Shown here in pieces: positions 52,986-62,361 of a DNA stretch of 64,000 bases (its first letter is position 1; every line of letters starts with the position of its first letter). The position numbers and the translations under genes are program-made. The stretch spans positions 62,001-126,000 of the forward strand of contig NZ_JAGDEL010000004.1 of NCBI RefSeq assembly GCF_017497975.1, in the 5' to 3' direction. The DNA is from Metabacillus bambusae (GTDB taxonomy: Bacteria; Bacillota; Bacilli; Bacillales; Bacillaceae). The notes beneath the pieces were generated by a model that had not been told where the DNA came from, made no database searches, and worked only from the letters and a program-made list of their open reading frames with translations.

Positions 52986-55286
52986 CTACAAAATCGTTAC
53001 TAAATCATCATGTATATGCTCTAACAAAAACACAGAAGGGCTTTTTCCGAAAAACATAAGTCGGTGCAATGGTCTGGTCATTGACACATACAGTAATTTC
53101 AATTCAATTTCACTAAGCTCAAACACTTCGTCTAGAGCAAAAAGTAGGACAACATCAAACTCCAATCCTTTGGCTAGCTGTGAATGAACAATGATTAAGT
53201 CTTCTTGGTTGATTTCTTCATTTTCACGAAGTAACTGGGTTCGTAACTCCCCGCTAGCGTGTTTCCTAAACAATTTTTCTATTTTCACACATTCTCTCTC
53301 TGTCTTCCCAATAACCGCGATGGTTTTCATTCCCTCATTATAAAAACGCTGAACTTCAGCTTTAATCTTTTCAACTGCTTCCAATTCATCATTCCAATAA
53401 TGAAAAACGGGTTTTTGGCCATGCCGAACGACTGGCTCTACTTTCGGAAGATCTAATGGCAATAATGAAAGAATATCATTAGCTGCCTGCATAATCTCTA
53501 CCGTTGTTCTGTAGCTTTTTTGTAAAGTCGTATAAGTAGCTCTTGGAAAAATATCTTCCTTTACTAGGCTCCAGTCGTTTAACCCTCGATACGAGTGAAT
53601 ACCTTGAGCTAGATCTCCTACGATTGTAAACATGTCTGTTTCCAAAGCACTCTTAAGTGCATATAGTTGAAAATAGCTGTAGTCTTGGGCTTCATCAATG
53701 ACTACATTACGAGCGCGAAGCTCTTTTTTTATACCAAAGAGATGATACTGTAAGTATAATAGACTCGCAAGGTCTTCTATTTCAAATTGTCGTTTTTTTC
53801 TAAGGTTTACTTGATAGTCACAAAATAAGTCAATTTGATCGTCATCTAATAAATCTTTGGAATATTTTACTAGTTGGTCTTTATCCGTAAATAGTTCATC
53901 GAAATAATAAATAAGATCATGCTTCTCAATCTGTCTAATGTATGCTTGAACCCCTACTCGGGACTGCTTGAGAATGTCATCCATAAGTTCAGCTTTTTTG
54001 TCCATTGCCTTCGTAACATAGCTTTTTCTTTTGTCAGGATCTAGCCTCGTACTAAATAGAGCCTTTTCTATTTTTTCATCGTAAAACCCTTCTACTTTTT
54101 TCAGTAGTACTTTCTTTTCTGTACGCACATAGTTTTGCAAAACCTCTTTTACCTTTTCCAAACGTCGATAATATGGTAGGTACGTGTATTCCTTTTGCAT
54201 GAGATGTTTTACTTTATCAGCACTATAAAGCTTAAATTTTGATAAATAAAAGTCCTTTTTAGGTATAATAGATTCCAATATATCTTCTAAATATCGGTCA
54301 ATGATGATTTTCATTTCTAATGAACCCTTAAATCTAGAAATCCATCGTATCATTTCAGGATTTTCATAGGTTCGATCAATAAATTTTCCAAGTTTTTCAG
54401 ATGGGGATGTTAGCTTTATTTTTTTCGAGATACAGCTTGTGACATAATCACTAAACGTCATCTGTAAGATGCGGTCTACCCCCAGTTCGGGTAGAACCTC
54501 TGATATATAATCAATAAACAAATTGTTTGGGGCAAGAATCATGAGCTGCTCTGGTTTGAAATATTCGGCATATGTATAAATAAAATAAGAGATTCGGTGA
54601 AGAGCAATCGTTGTTTTTCCGCTTCCAGCTGCACCTTGAACAATAATAGGTTTATTTAAATCCGCTCGAATGATTCTATTTTGCTCTTCCTGTATTGTAG
54701 AAACAATATCTGTTAACCGATTACTTGAGCTAGCTGAAAGAGATTCTTGAAGCAGTTCATCTGTGGTTGTTAAATCGACATCTCGAATGGCTTTAAGCTC
54801 TCCTTCTTCAATTATGTATTGTCTCTTTAATGATAGATTCCCTTCATATAATTCCCCTTCAGCTTCGTATGCTACGTCACCGAGCCGTCCATCATAATAG
54901 AGATTTGCAATAGGAGAACGCCAATCAACAATAATAGGATCTTGGGTTTCACGATCAAATAGAGACGCCTTACCAAAGTATAAAATCTCTTCATCACTTT
55001 TATCATTCGCCTTATAATTAATTCGAGCGAAATATGGCTTATGATAGATTTTTTTTAGCCTACGTATTTCTTCTTCTGTTCGTTGAAGCATACTTGAATT
55101 TGTTAGCATGTTTAAGTACCTTAAGCTACTATCCTTTAAGTCAATTCCCTCCAAGGATTCCTTTGCACTTTTCTTAAAGGATTCTTCATCAAGCTCCCTT
55201 GCTTGAATTAACATTTCCATATACTTTTTAGTAAACCTTAGCCGCTCAATTTCTTCGTAAAAATCAGGATGCTGCTTTTGTCCCAA
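52986..55286 (-). CDS. helD: RNA polymerase recycling helicase HelD
   Basis: About 766 residues, a UvrD/Rep-like superfamily 1 ATPase of the HelD group. The N-terminal coiled coil (about 5-85) would enter the RNA polymerase secondary channel. The Walker A is QGAAGSGKTTIALHR near 220, the Walker B VVIDEAQDYS near 530, then the DLAQGIHSYRG and QKSYRTT motifs and a C-terminal VSMTRPLHRL. HelD releases stalled RNA polymerase from DNA and aids recycling. The frame begins with GTG at 55295, but that codon lies in the ribosome site GGAGGGTG; TTG at 55286 is better spaced. It stands alone with its own terminator. The gap upstream (55287-55769) contains scraps of decayed coding sequence on the minus strand (KAIIEGHNAMLDKGD near 55690) that I cannot assign. 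Confidence 0.9.
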   Translation of the reverse strand: MGQKQHPDFYEEIERLRFTKKYMEMLIQARELDEESFKKSAKESLEGIDLKDSSLRYLNMLTNSSMLQRTEEEIRRLKKIYHKPYFARINYKANDKSDEEILYFGKASLFDRETQDPIIVDWRSPIANLYYDGRLGDVAYEAEGELYEGNLSLKRQYIIEEGELKAIRDVDLTTTDELLQESLSASSSNRLTDIVSTIQEEQNRIIRADLNKPIIVQGAAGSGKTTIALHRISYFIYTYAEYFKPEQLMILAPNNLFIDYISEVLPELGVDRILQMTFSDYVTSCISKKIKLTSPSEKLGKFIDRTYENPEMIRWISRFKGSLEMKIIIDRYLEDILESIIPKKDFYLSKFKLYSADKVKHLMQKEYTYLPYYRRLEKVKEVLQNYVRTEKKVLLKKVEGFYDEKIEKALFSTRLDPDKRKSYVTKAMDKKAELMDDILKQSRVGVQAYIRQIEKHDLIYYFDELFTDKDQLVKYSKDLLDDDQIDLFCDYQVNLRKKRQFEIEDLASLLYLQYHLFGIKKELRARNVVIDEAQDYSYFQLYALKSALETDMFTIVGDLAQGIHSYRGLNDWSLVKEDIFPRATYTTLQKSYRTTVEIMQAANDILSLLPLDLPKVEPVVRHGQKPVFHYWNDELEAVEKIKAEVQRFYNEGMKTIAVIGKTERECVKIEKLFRKHASGELRTQLLRENEEINQEDLIIVHSQLAKGLEFDVVLLFALDEVFELSEIELKLLYVSMTRPLHRLMFFGKSPSVFLLEHIHDDLVTIL

Positions 55287-55769
55287 ATTTTTCACCCTCC
55301 GCTTTAACTGAGTATTCTTCTAAAGGCAAAAGTACAAAAAACCATGAAGAAGGCAGCCGAACCCTATCCATGGTATTAATAAGTATTTCTTAGATGTTAA
55401 AAGTAAACATATTCAGTTCTGTCTTGTCGGAATTCCAATTATAAACGTTCCCTTTAAATTTTGCAATTTTCTTCCATTAATATTTTTGTTCTGAAGTTTT
55501 AACACGTTATAATACAGTATGCGGAGTAAACTAAATATAGCCCTATTCATAAAGAAGAGCACATTTTTTCGCTCTAGAAATGCGCCTTTTAATTGAAAGT
55601 CTTATAAAAATTTAGATAGCGACTGTTAATTCAACTAAGTGTATGCGGACGCTTTCACTTTTTCAATACCTTCAGCGATGATCCCCTTTATCAAGCATTG
55701 CATTATGACCTTCTATAATTGCTTTAAATAAGCACTTGCTATTTTCGACAAAGAGTACTAGTGAAAACT

Positions 55770-56654
55770 TTAGTCAAACATTATTTTTCTAATATCTTCA
55801 AGAGGCATTTCTTCTCCAGTAAAGAGCTTAAATCCTAATGCCCCCTGCCACAACATCATTCCAAGACCGTTTATAACCGTTGCTTCTGCTTCTTCTGCCT
55901 GCTGCAATAATTTAGATTTTGGAGGATTATACACAACATCAGTTACAACTAATCCTTCTCGTAATACATCTAAAGTATCGTCAACAATACTTAGATGATC
56001 TAAAGGCTTCATCCCTAAGCTTGTACCGTTCGAAAGTATTGCACTTTCAGCAACTTCACGTCGGAAAGCCTCTTTATCTTCTAGTGGAAATATATTAGCT
56101 TTAACACCAAAGACTTTCATTTCACTATTGATTTTATTCACATTGGCTTCAGCTTGGTGGAAGAATTGATCGTTACGGGCAAAAATACTAATCTCGTTAA
56201 TACCAGACTGTGCCAATTCAATAGTAATTGGTGTCGCAGCACCACCTGAACCAACTAGTGTGACTTTTTTTCCTATCAAATCTACTCCATGTGCTTTAAG
56301 GTTTTTCACAAATCCTTTTCCATCTGTATTATAACCAATTAATTTACCATTTTTATTTACAACGGTATTAACTGCACCTGTATATTTAGCACTATCATCT
56401 AGTTCATCCAAATATTTAATAACTTCTATTTTGTTTGGCATTGATACGTTGAAGCCAGCCACATTAAGAGCTCTCATCCCTTCTACCGCTTTTTCTAACG
56501 TCATGTTCCCTACCTCAAAGGCGAGATAAGAGTAATTTAATCCTTTTAATGTGTAGCCCAAATTGTGCATTCTTGGTGATAAGCTGTGTCCAATTGGTGT
56601 TGCAAGTAATCCTACTAATTTAGTTCTTCCATCAATTTTTCCCAAGTTTTTCAT
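55770..56654 (-). CDS. aroE: Shikimate/quinate dehydrogenase (AroE/YdiB family)
   Basis: A 294-residue NAD(P)-linked enzyme. N-terminal substrate domain: GLLATPIGHSLSPRMHN (Ser pair binding shikimate), FNVSMPNK with the catalytic Lys near 83, and the Asp in GYNTDGKGF near 122. The cofactor domain has VGSGGAATP near 148. FNVSMPNK rather than FNVTIPHK resembles the YdiB quinate/shikimate group, so a catabolic quinate role is possible. ATG follows GGAGAAAGTTAACC. No other aromatic-pathway gene is near. It is flanked upstream by the inverted 170-bp repeat. Confidence 0.85.
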   Translation of the reverse strand: MKNLGKIDGRTKLVGLLATPIGHSLSPRMHNLGYTLKGLNYSYLAFEVGNMTLEKAVEGMRALNVAGFNVSMPNKIEVIKYLDELDDSAKYTGAVNTVVNKNGKLIGYNTDGKGFVKNLKAHGVDLIGKKVTLVGSGGAATPITIELAQSGINEISIFARNDQFFHQAEANVNKINSEMKVFGVKANIFPLEDKEAFRREVAESAILSNGTSLGMKPLDHLSIVDDTLDVLREGLVVTDVVYNPPKSKLLQQAEEAEATVINGLGMMLWQGALGFKLFTGEEMPLEDIRKIMFD

Positions 56655-56756
56655 GGTTAACTTTCTCCTTTCTAGGAAAAAACCTTTATATTAATGAGAA
56701 ACTAGTATTATGAGTTCTTCAAAAAAGGTTCGTGAGTTAAAAAAGAACCTTTAAAA

Positions 56757-56925
56757 GAACAAAAGCGCAAGCGCCTTGATCAGCCTCGGGCAAATAAGAT
56801 GCTTAAGAATAGAAGGTGTTCTTTACCTTCAATTCTTAAGTGGCTGTAGACCCAAGAGGGGCTAGGCGCTGGAGCTGGATGCTAAGCGCTTATCAACAGT
56901 ACAAGAATTTTAGAATTTCCTAGAC
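56757..56925 (-). repeat. ~170-bp dispersed repeat, copy 2 (inverted)
   Basis: The reverse complement matches 11057-11226 nearly end to end (GCGCTTTTGTT end, GCCCGAGGCTG, the GTTCTTTACCTTC hairpin loop, AGCCCCTCTTGGG, GATAAGCGCTTAGC, GTCTAGGAAATT). It fills most of the 56655-56976 gap. Like copy 1 it lies next to an SDR stop codon. Confidence 0.85.
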
Positions 56926-56976
56926 AATTAAAAGATAAATCAAGTTTATCTTCCTTCTTGAAATGTTACAACAATG

Positions 56977-57684
56977 TTACCATTCTATTTGTCTTCCATA
57001 TCTAAAAAATCTGCCATTAGGTCCATTAGGTCCAATATCCGTTAACCAAATGATAGATTCTGCTGCTTGTTCTGAGGTTCTTGGAGCAGATGGTCCACCC
57101 ATATCTGTACTTACCCATCCTGGATCGACCGCGTTTATTTTGATATCACCATTTAGATCTGCTGCAATCAATTGTGTCAGTCCATTTAGGGCAAGTTTAG
57201 ACAACTTATAAGCTCCTTTTCCTTGATAAGACATTTCTCCCATCTCCCCGTATTCTGAGGATACATTAATAATTCTCCCATAATTTTGTTTTTCCATAAG
57301 CGGAATAAAGGAACGGATAACATAATAAGCCCCAAAGAAATTAGTTGCCATCGAATTCTCTAGAATAGCAGGGTCCATATTTAATAACTCTTTATTTTCA
57401 TCTAAATAAACTCCAGCATTATTAATCAATACATCTAATTTTCCAAATCTATCATTGATATTAAGAGCAGCATGTTTGATGCTTTCTTGATCATTGATAT
57501 CCATCATTACAAATAATACATCTAGATCTAACTCTTTTAGTTTTTTTACTGCTCTATTTCCTTTTTCTTGATCCCGACTTGCCAGAACCACTTTAAAACC
57601 TTCAAAAGCCAATTGTTTGACCAACTCAAATCCAATTCCTCGATTACCGCCGGTTACAAGAGCAACTTGTCTTTCATGTACCAT
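56977..57684 (-). CDS. Short-chain dehydrogenase/reductase (carbonyl reductase-like)
   Basis: A 235-residue SDR with TGGNRGIG near residue 12, VLASRD (Arg after strand 2, suggesting NADPH), NNAGVYLDE, NVSSEYGEM with the catalytic Ser and YKLSKLALN with the catalytic Tyr/Lys near 160. It resembles carbonyl-reductase-like SDRs with the DPGWVSTDMGG C-terminal motif. ATG follows GAAAAGGAGAGTTTAA. Substrate unknown; monocistronic. Confidence 0.87.
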   Translation of the reverse strand: MVHERQVALVTGGNRGIGFELVKQLAFEGFKVVLASRDQEKGNRAVKKLKELDLDVLFVMMDINDQESIKHAALNINDRFGKLDVLINNAGVYLDENKELLNMDPAILENSMATNFFGAYYVIRSFIPLMEKQNYGRIINVSSEYGEMGEMSYQGKGAYKLSKLALNGLTQLIAADLNGDIKINAVDPGWVSTDMGGPSAPRTSEQAAESIIWLTDIGPNGPNGRFFRYGRQIEW

Positions 57685-57860
57685 TTAAACTCTCCTTTTC
57701 TCTCCTACTGATATTCTGGGGTAAGGCAATTAATATTTTTAGACTTTTCCGTTCTATTGATTAAACTGCACTCAATAGCAGCTGTAAAATCACTGTTTTC
57801 AGTCTGTTATTGGACTAGCTGTTCCCTTTCCAAAAGTTTATCCCTCACTTTAAACCTATT

Positions 57861-58547
57861 TCAGTTTTTTAAAACCACTCTTTGGTCTTGCTTCTGAATA
57901 AATTTCAAAGCATAATGTGTCCCAGTAATATAGATTCCCATGATAGCTAGATGGTCAATTAAAAAACCTATAATGGAATCATTATCGAACCAACCAAATG
58001 GGTTATAAATGAATAGCTTAGACCCCATTTCTCCCTCGAAGAAAGAATGAACCCCGTAGGCTACAATTAATACCGCCAAAATACGCAACGCAATGGTGCG
58101 AATAGGGCTAGTACCGGTAATTCCCGTCATCCTCCGTACTGAATTGATAATCATTCCCCATGATAATCCTATATGTACTGCCATAATGATAAATCCCCAA
58201 TAGGCAGACTGAACATGTAATTGCCGTAGCGTCATGTCGTTATTTAATGGGATAAAGGGAAAAATATCACTAGATATAAGTATTCCACATATCATCATCA
58301 GAACCATTGCTACTAAAAAAAGCAGATTGAGTCCGATTTGTAGAATGCGCCGTACATTAAACTTTCCCTTAAAAATCGCTTTATACCACCGTCGATTTAA
58401 AAAGTTATGGACGATAAATAACAAAAGAACAACAATTCCAACGACTTCATGGATCATATTTCCGGTAATATAGTAAGCCATTGCTATTAACATGAGAACT
58501 GTCATAACAAGGTCATTTACCAGCTTGAATAACATCTTTCGATTCAA
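57861..58547 (-). CDS. DUF4405 membrane protein, possible cytochrome b-like subunit
   Basis: About 228 residues with five or six transmembrane helices (for example DLVMTVLMLIAMAYYITGN and LIAMAYYITGNMIHEVVGIV, ALRILAVLIVAYGVHSFF). Conserved His residues inside helices (IHEVVGIVVLLLFIVHNFL, HVQSAYWGFIIMAVHIGLSW) look like heme ligands, as in DUF4405 proteins. TTG at 58547 follows GAGGTGATTGCA; a longer frame reaches 58571. It follows the cytochrome P460-like gene by 84 bp on the same strand, which supports an electron-transfer role in the membrane. The actual donor and acceptor are unknown. Confidence 0.75.
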   Translation of the reverse strand: MNRKMLFKLVNDLVMTVLMLIAMAYYITGNMIHEVVGIVVLLLFIVHNFLNRRWYKAIFKGKFNVRRILQIGLNLLFLVAMVLMMICGILISSDIFPFIPLNNDMTLRQLHVQSAYWGFIIMAVHIGLSWGMIINSVRRMTGITGTSPIRTIALRILAVLIVAYGVHSFFEGEMGSKLFIYNPFGWFDNDSIIGFLIDHLAIMGIYITGTHYALKFIQKQDQRVVLKN

Positions 58548-58631
58548 TGCAATCACCTCTTTCTGTTTCATTTTTCGTTGGATTTTTTTCCATAGTGAAT
58601 ATTCAACTATCGTTTAATGGCAACACATTCA

Positions 58632-59381
58632 TTAGCTTTTATATTGCTGTAAATACATCGTCAAAAGAACCTCCTGGACTATTCCCGCTTTTTCCTCATT
58701 ACCTATTAATCTACTTGCTTCTTTATTGACATCCTTAGAATCTTTCATATGAGCAGATATCTCACTTACCTTCCAGTTTTCTGTATGAATAGAAGCAAAT
58801 GGGGTTTCTGTACTACTGTTTATTCCTGAAATTTCTCCCAAATCAAATTCTTTTATCTGATCCATCGAATTCATATAATCATCCCTTTCCTGATTTGCAT
58901 GGCAGGTAAAGCAGCGACCAATATTATCTCCCCTCACTTCTCTGTCAGGAGTAAATGCCTGGAATTCACATTCCCCATTACGTTCTTCCGGCGAGTATTG
59001 TGAACCCCATCCTGTACGCTTTTCCATCACTAAATATTGATCAAGCTCTCCATCCTTATATCCTACGAGAGTAATAACGGTGCCGCTCGGAAGCTCTTCT
59101 CCGTTCTGCACTGCTTCAATCGCTTCCTTACTATTTACATAGATGTCTTCATGAATATCTCCTCGATCGTAAGTGGCAAACACAATTCCCTCTTCAAGGT
59201 CTTCAGGAAATTCAACAAGATGAGCCCCAGAACCAATCTCAGCGTATTCCTGTTTCTGCTGGGACTCAGATACCTCTTGATCCTGTTGGGAATTGATCAT
59301 TGTATCATTGTTCTTATTGGTGCAAGCAGTAAGAGTAAGGACTAGAAGCAATGCAAGAATCTGAATTAATCTTTTTTTCAT
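58632..59381 (-). CDS. Cytochrome P460-family lipoprotein
   Basis: A 249-residue lipoprotein: signal with lipobox LTACTN (Cys near 20), then a P460-type domain (SGAHLVEFPEDL, FATYDRGDIHEDIYVNSKEA, GTVITLVGYKDGELDQYLVM, EKRTGWGSQYSPEERNGECE) and a c-type heme site CFTCH near residue 165. It would be anchored outside the cytoplasmic membrane and carry one covalent heme. ATG at 59381 follows GGAGGTGAAAAACAAT. Expressed with the DUF4405 membrane protein downstream. Known P460 proteins oxidise hydroxylamine or act in nitrogen redox chemistry, but the substrate here is not inferable. Confidence 0.82.
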   Translation of the reverse strand: MKKRLIQILALLLVLTLTACTNKNNDTMINSQQDQEVSESQQKQEYAEIGSGAHLVEFPEDLEEGIVFATYDRGDIHEDIYVNSKEAIEAVQNGEELPSGTVITLVGYKDGELDQYLVMEKRTGWGSQYSPEERNGECEFQAFTPDREVRGDNIGRCFTCHANQERDDYMNSMDQIKEFDLGEISGINSSTETPFASIHTENWKVSEISAHMKDSKDVNKEASRLIGNEEKAGIVQEVLLTMYLQQYKS

Positions 59382-59502
59382 ATTGTTTTTCACCTCCAAT
59401 TTTTTCATTTTTTTGTCTTGTTTTTTATTTGAGCTTCTATTTTGCTTATCTACTTATGTTGATCCTTTCAGTTTTTATATGTTTCATATCTTGAGGATTT
59501 TG

Positions 59503-59661
59503 ATGGCCATATCTATAGACGTATTAAAAACTCCTAAAATAGAATTGGTGTATGTCGGAAAATCAATTCCGTTATTGATTATCGTTGATTTTTCAATGAA
59601 AAGGTGGATAAAAATAGATAGATCCCGTCTCATTACTTTAAGAGACGGGATTTTTTATTAG
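59503..59661 (+). CDS. Possible 52-residue small protein
   Basis: The ATG at 59503 follows GAGGATTTTG with good spacing, and the frame (starting MAISIDVLKTPKIELVYVGK) runs to 59661, into a strong plus-strand terminator. The protein is basic at the C-terminus with a hydrophobic centre (IPLLIIVDF). I know no family. It is offered because an otherwise unexplained plus-strand terminator follows; it could equally be a remnant or a small RNA. Confidence 0.25.
   Translation: MAISIDVLKTPKIELVYVGKSIPLLIIVDFSMKRWIKIDRSRLITLRDGIFY
59622..59656 (+). terminator. Strong plus-strand terminator
   Basis: ATCCCGTCTC and GAGACGGGAT form a 10-bp stem, 10-base loop, then six T. The only candidate upstream transcript is the 52-residue frame at 59503. 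It also separates the P460 gene from the broken hydrolase. Confidence 0.8.
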
Positions 59662-59745
59662 TAGTTTTACGCTTGTTTAACACTATTGAGAAACTCGATA
59701 TTAATTGCCGCTGGCCTTCTTATGCAGACTCCATGTGAGCAATTA

Positions 59746-60699
59746 TTACTTCAAATTCTCGGTAAAGAATGCTTCCAACTTGTCGAATGGAATCAAATCC
59801 GTCTTGTCGTACAAATCAACGTGTCCTGCATTTGGAACGATGTACAGCTCTTTTGCGCCAACTCGTAAGCATCTTCACTAAAGTATCGTGAGTGAGCGTG
59901 CTCACCAATAATGAACATAATCGGCCGCGGTGAAATCGATTTAATGTGCGTAAGCAGAGGGAAGTTCATAAATGACATGCTGCTTGTCACAGTAAATTGA
60001 GTAATTGAGTTTGGGTGATACCCACGAGGTGTAGAATAGAACTCGCCAAACTCGCGACCGATAGGATCTGTATTATCGTCAAACCCAATAGGTGCACCTC
60101 GCTGGGTAAGAACAGGTGCGTTGCCTTCAAAATCCGCGTAGCGTTGCTCGGTAATTGCATCGAGTATGCTGTTGCGATCTTCTTCAGTAAACGAGTCCTT
60201 CCAGCCATTGGCTGATACACGGGATATATCGTACATGCTAACTGTGGCGACGGCCTTGATGCGTCTATCAACTTGTGCTGCACTGATCGCAAAACCACCG
60301 CTACCACACATACCGATTACACCCATTTGATTCCTATCTACAAATGGACGCGTACCTAGATAATCAACGGCTACACTGAAATCTTCTACGAATAGATCAG
60401 GCGATGAAAGGTGCCTTGGGCCTTGGCTCTCCGCCACTGTATCCGTTGTACGATGGGTCAAATGCAAGAGCCACAAAACCACGCTCTGCCATGTTTTGAG
60501 CATAGATACCCGACCCCTGCTCTTTAACACCACCATAGGGAGCACCAATAATAACGGCTGCGTGTTTCTTTGACCCATCAAAGTCTTTTGGCAAGTAAAG
60601 ATCTGCTGAAATTTTGATTCCAAACCTGTTATTATATGAAACTGATTTCCTAGTTACCTTATCACTTAACTCAAATATATAGTTGTCTGTCTTTGACAT
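59746..60699 (-). pseudogene. Alpha/beta hydrolase broken by two frameshifts
   Basis: Three frames together make one dienelactone-hydrolase-like protein of about 310 residues. The N-terminal part from ATG 60699 has LYLPKDFDGSKKHAAVIIGA and GYSGGEPR. The middle has HLSSPDLFVEDFSVAVDYLG, the nucleophile-elbow region GVIGMCGSGGFAISAA and IGEHAHSRYFSEDAYELA. The C-terminal part has KELYIVPNAGHVDLYDKTDL with the catalytic His and ends at 59746. The first break is a 7-bp tandem duplication, GCCTTGG twice at 60413-60426 on the plus strand; removing one unit restores EPRHLSSPD. The second is near 59860. Either a pseudogene or sequencing error at the second site. Confidence 0.85.
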
Positions 60700-60734
60700 T
60701 TCTTTTAACCCTCTCTTCTTATTATTTTTTTATA

Positions 60735-60895
60735 GTATGACCAGGTTGTTGTTTTTTTCATGATAGGTAAACTGTCGCAATACCCTTCAAAACACCCATA
60801 ATATTGATATCTAACATTTGTCACCAATCATATAGTGTCTTTTTGCAAGTGGAGCAGTCGGCATGACACCAACGTTATTGCCCATAGGCTTTTTG
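60735..60895 (-). pseudogene. SDR fossil
   Basis: Pieces of a short-chain dehydrogenase in shifted frames on the minus strand: NNVGVMPTAPLAKRHY, then MLDINIMGVLKGIATV, then LPIMKK. These align in order with the NNAG motif and following helix of SDR enzymes. The glycine motif and active site are missing. It lies between the broken hydrolase and the alcohol dehydrogenase. Confidence 0.7.
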
Positions 60896-60938
60896 GATAT
60901 CCTCGAAATTACCATTAGAAACTTTTCTTTTACACAAA

Positions 60939-61979
60939 TTACATTGTGCTAATATCAATCACAAATCGATATTTCACATCTGAAGCTAATACTCGTTGGT
61001 ATGCTTCGTCAATTTGATCGGCCGAAATCACTTCAATCTTAGGAACAATGTCATGTTTTGCACAGAAATCCAACATTTCCTGAGTCTCACGGATTCCGCC
61101 AATCATTGAACCTGCAAATGAACGACGGTGACCGATGAGAGAGAACACATTCACTGCCAATGGCTCTGCAGGCGCACCAACATTTACTAGCGTACCATCT
61201 AGCGTTAACAGTGAGAGATAAGCACTAATGTCGATACTTGCACTTACAGTATTAATGATCAGGTCAAAAGAACCAGCAAGTTTATTAAATGTCTCAGGGT
61301 CGCTTGTCGCATAGTAGTTGTCTGCACCGAATTGCAAACCATCTTCTTTTTTCTTCAATGATTGAGACAGAACGGTAACTTCTGCACCCATGGCGTGTGC
61401 AATCTTGACAGCCATATGTCCAAGACCGCCCATACCAACAACAGCTACTTTTTTACCTGGTCCAGCCTCCCAATGATTAAGTGGAGAATATGTTGTTATA
61501 CCTGCGCAAAGTAATGGTGCTGCGGCATCAAGCTCAATGCTATCAGGAATTCTTACTACGAAGTCCTCAGTTACGACGATATGAGTAGAATAACCACCTT
61601 GAGTTGGCTCACCGTATTTGTCAACACCAGCATAGGTAGGGACATTTCCTTTGAGACAGTATTGTTCTTCTCCTTTACGACAGTTCTCACATTCGCCACA
61701 GGAATCAACCATACATCCGACCCCTACCCGGTCACCAACCTTGTACTTTGTGACCTCTGCTCCTATATCCGTGACAATTCCCGCAATCTCGTGTCCAGGT
61801 ACGAGTGGATAGTTCACGGGACCCCATTCTCCGTGAGCAGTATGGATGTCAGAATGGCATATGCCTGCATATTTAATTTCAATTAGAACATCATTCGAAT
61901 CAAGATCACGTCGTTTTATTTCAGCAGCTCGAAAAGGTTTGTCTGGACCGTCGACTGCTCGTGCTTTAGCAGTTATCAT
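60939..61979 (-). CDS. Zinc-dependent alcohol dehydrogenase (MDR superfamily, CAD/YahK-like)
   Basis: A 346-residue medium-chain dehydrogenase. The catalytic zinc ligands are Cys in [11 protein letters not shown] near 38 and His in LVPGHEIAG near 60. The structural zinc lobe is [20 protein letters not shown] near 94-113. The nucleotide site is [13 protein letters not shown] near 175. It reduces aldehydes to alcohols, or the reverse, with NADP(H) probable in this subfamily. ATG at 61979 follows GGGAGGCTTTTTA. The promoter (62102-62132) has the 19-bp spacer and dyad of MerR control, and the merR gene is divergent. Confidence 0.9.
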   Translation of the reverse strand: MITAKARAVDGPDKPFRAAEIKRRDLDSNDVLIEIKYAGICHSDIHTAHGEWGPVNYPLVPGHEIAGIVTDIGAEVTKYKVGDRVGVGCMVDSCGECENCRKGEEQYCLKGNVPTYAGVDKYGEPTQGGYSTHIVVTEDFVVRIPDSIELDAAAPLLCAGITTYSPLNHWEAGPGKKVAVVGMGGLGHMAVKIAHAMGAEVTVLSQSLKKKEDGLQFGADNYYATSDPETFNKLAGSFDLIINTVSASIDISAYLSLLTLDGTLVNVGAPAEPLAVNVFSLIGHRRSFAGSMIGGIRETQEMLDFCAKHDIVPKIEVISADQIDEAYQRVLASDVKYRFVIDISTM

Positions 61980-62101
61980 TAAAAAGCCTCCCATAAATTA
62001 TATTTTTCAAGAGAATGAGCTTGTACCGGGTAAGAATGAAGAACTCAGGTAAAAATTTCCCTTCATTCATTTCTATCCCTGCTTCTTTCTCTCGCAAAAC
62101 A

Positions 62102-62132
62102 ATGTTAATCCTTATAGTTAACTCTAGGTCAA
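62102..62132 (-). promoter_or_regulatory. MerR-type promoter of the alcohol dehydrogenase
   Basis: On the minus strand, -35 TTGACC (62132-62127), a 19-bp spacer TAGAGTTAACTATAAGGAT with dyad symmetry around GTTAAC, then -10 TAACAT (62107-62102). A 19-bp spacer is the hallmark of promoters activated by DNA-distorting MerR proteins. It lies 123 bp upstream of the start. Confidence 0.72.
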
Positions 62133-62278
62133 GTGATAAGTTTATATTTCTTTTGTAGATCTTTGCCTATATAGGTTTCATATCATCTATCAATTTAGCC
62201 CTAGCTAACTACATTTTTTTAAAAGAAAGTATATCTCCGTTAAACAGAGTCAATTTCTACTTTCCCTATTAGGTGACT

Positions 62279-62338
62279 TTGACATTCAGCACATGCCGTG
62301 ATAAAATCCCCTCAGATCATAGAGTTAACTCGAGGTTT
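62279..62338 (+). promoter_or_regulatory. SigA promoter and MerR operator of the merR gene
   Basis: TTGACA (62279-62284), 17-bp spacer, TAAAAT (62302-62307): a regular SigA promoter. Downstream, TAGAGTTAACTCGAGGTTT (62320-62338) repeats the MerR core found at the alcohol dehydrogenase promoter. Bound here it would lie over the transcript start and repress merR. Confidence 0.65.
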
Positions 62339-62361
62339 ATACCATTAAGAATAGGGGATAA

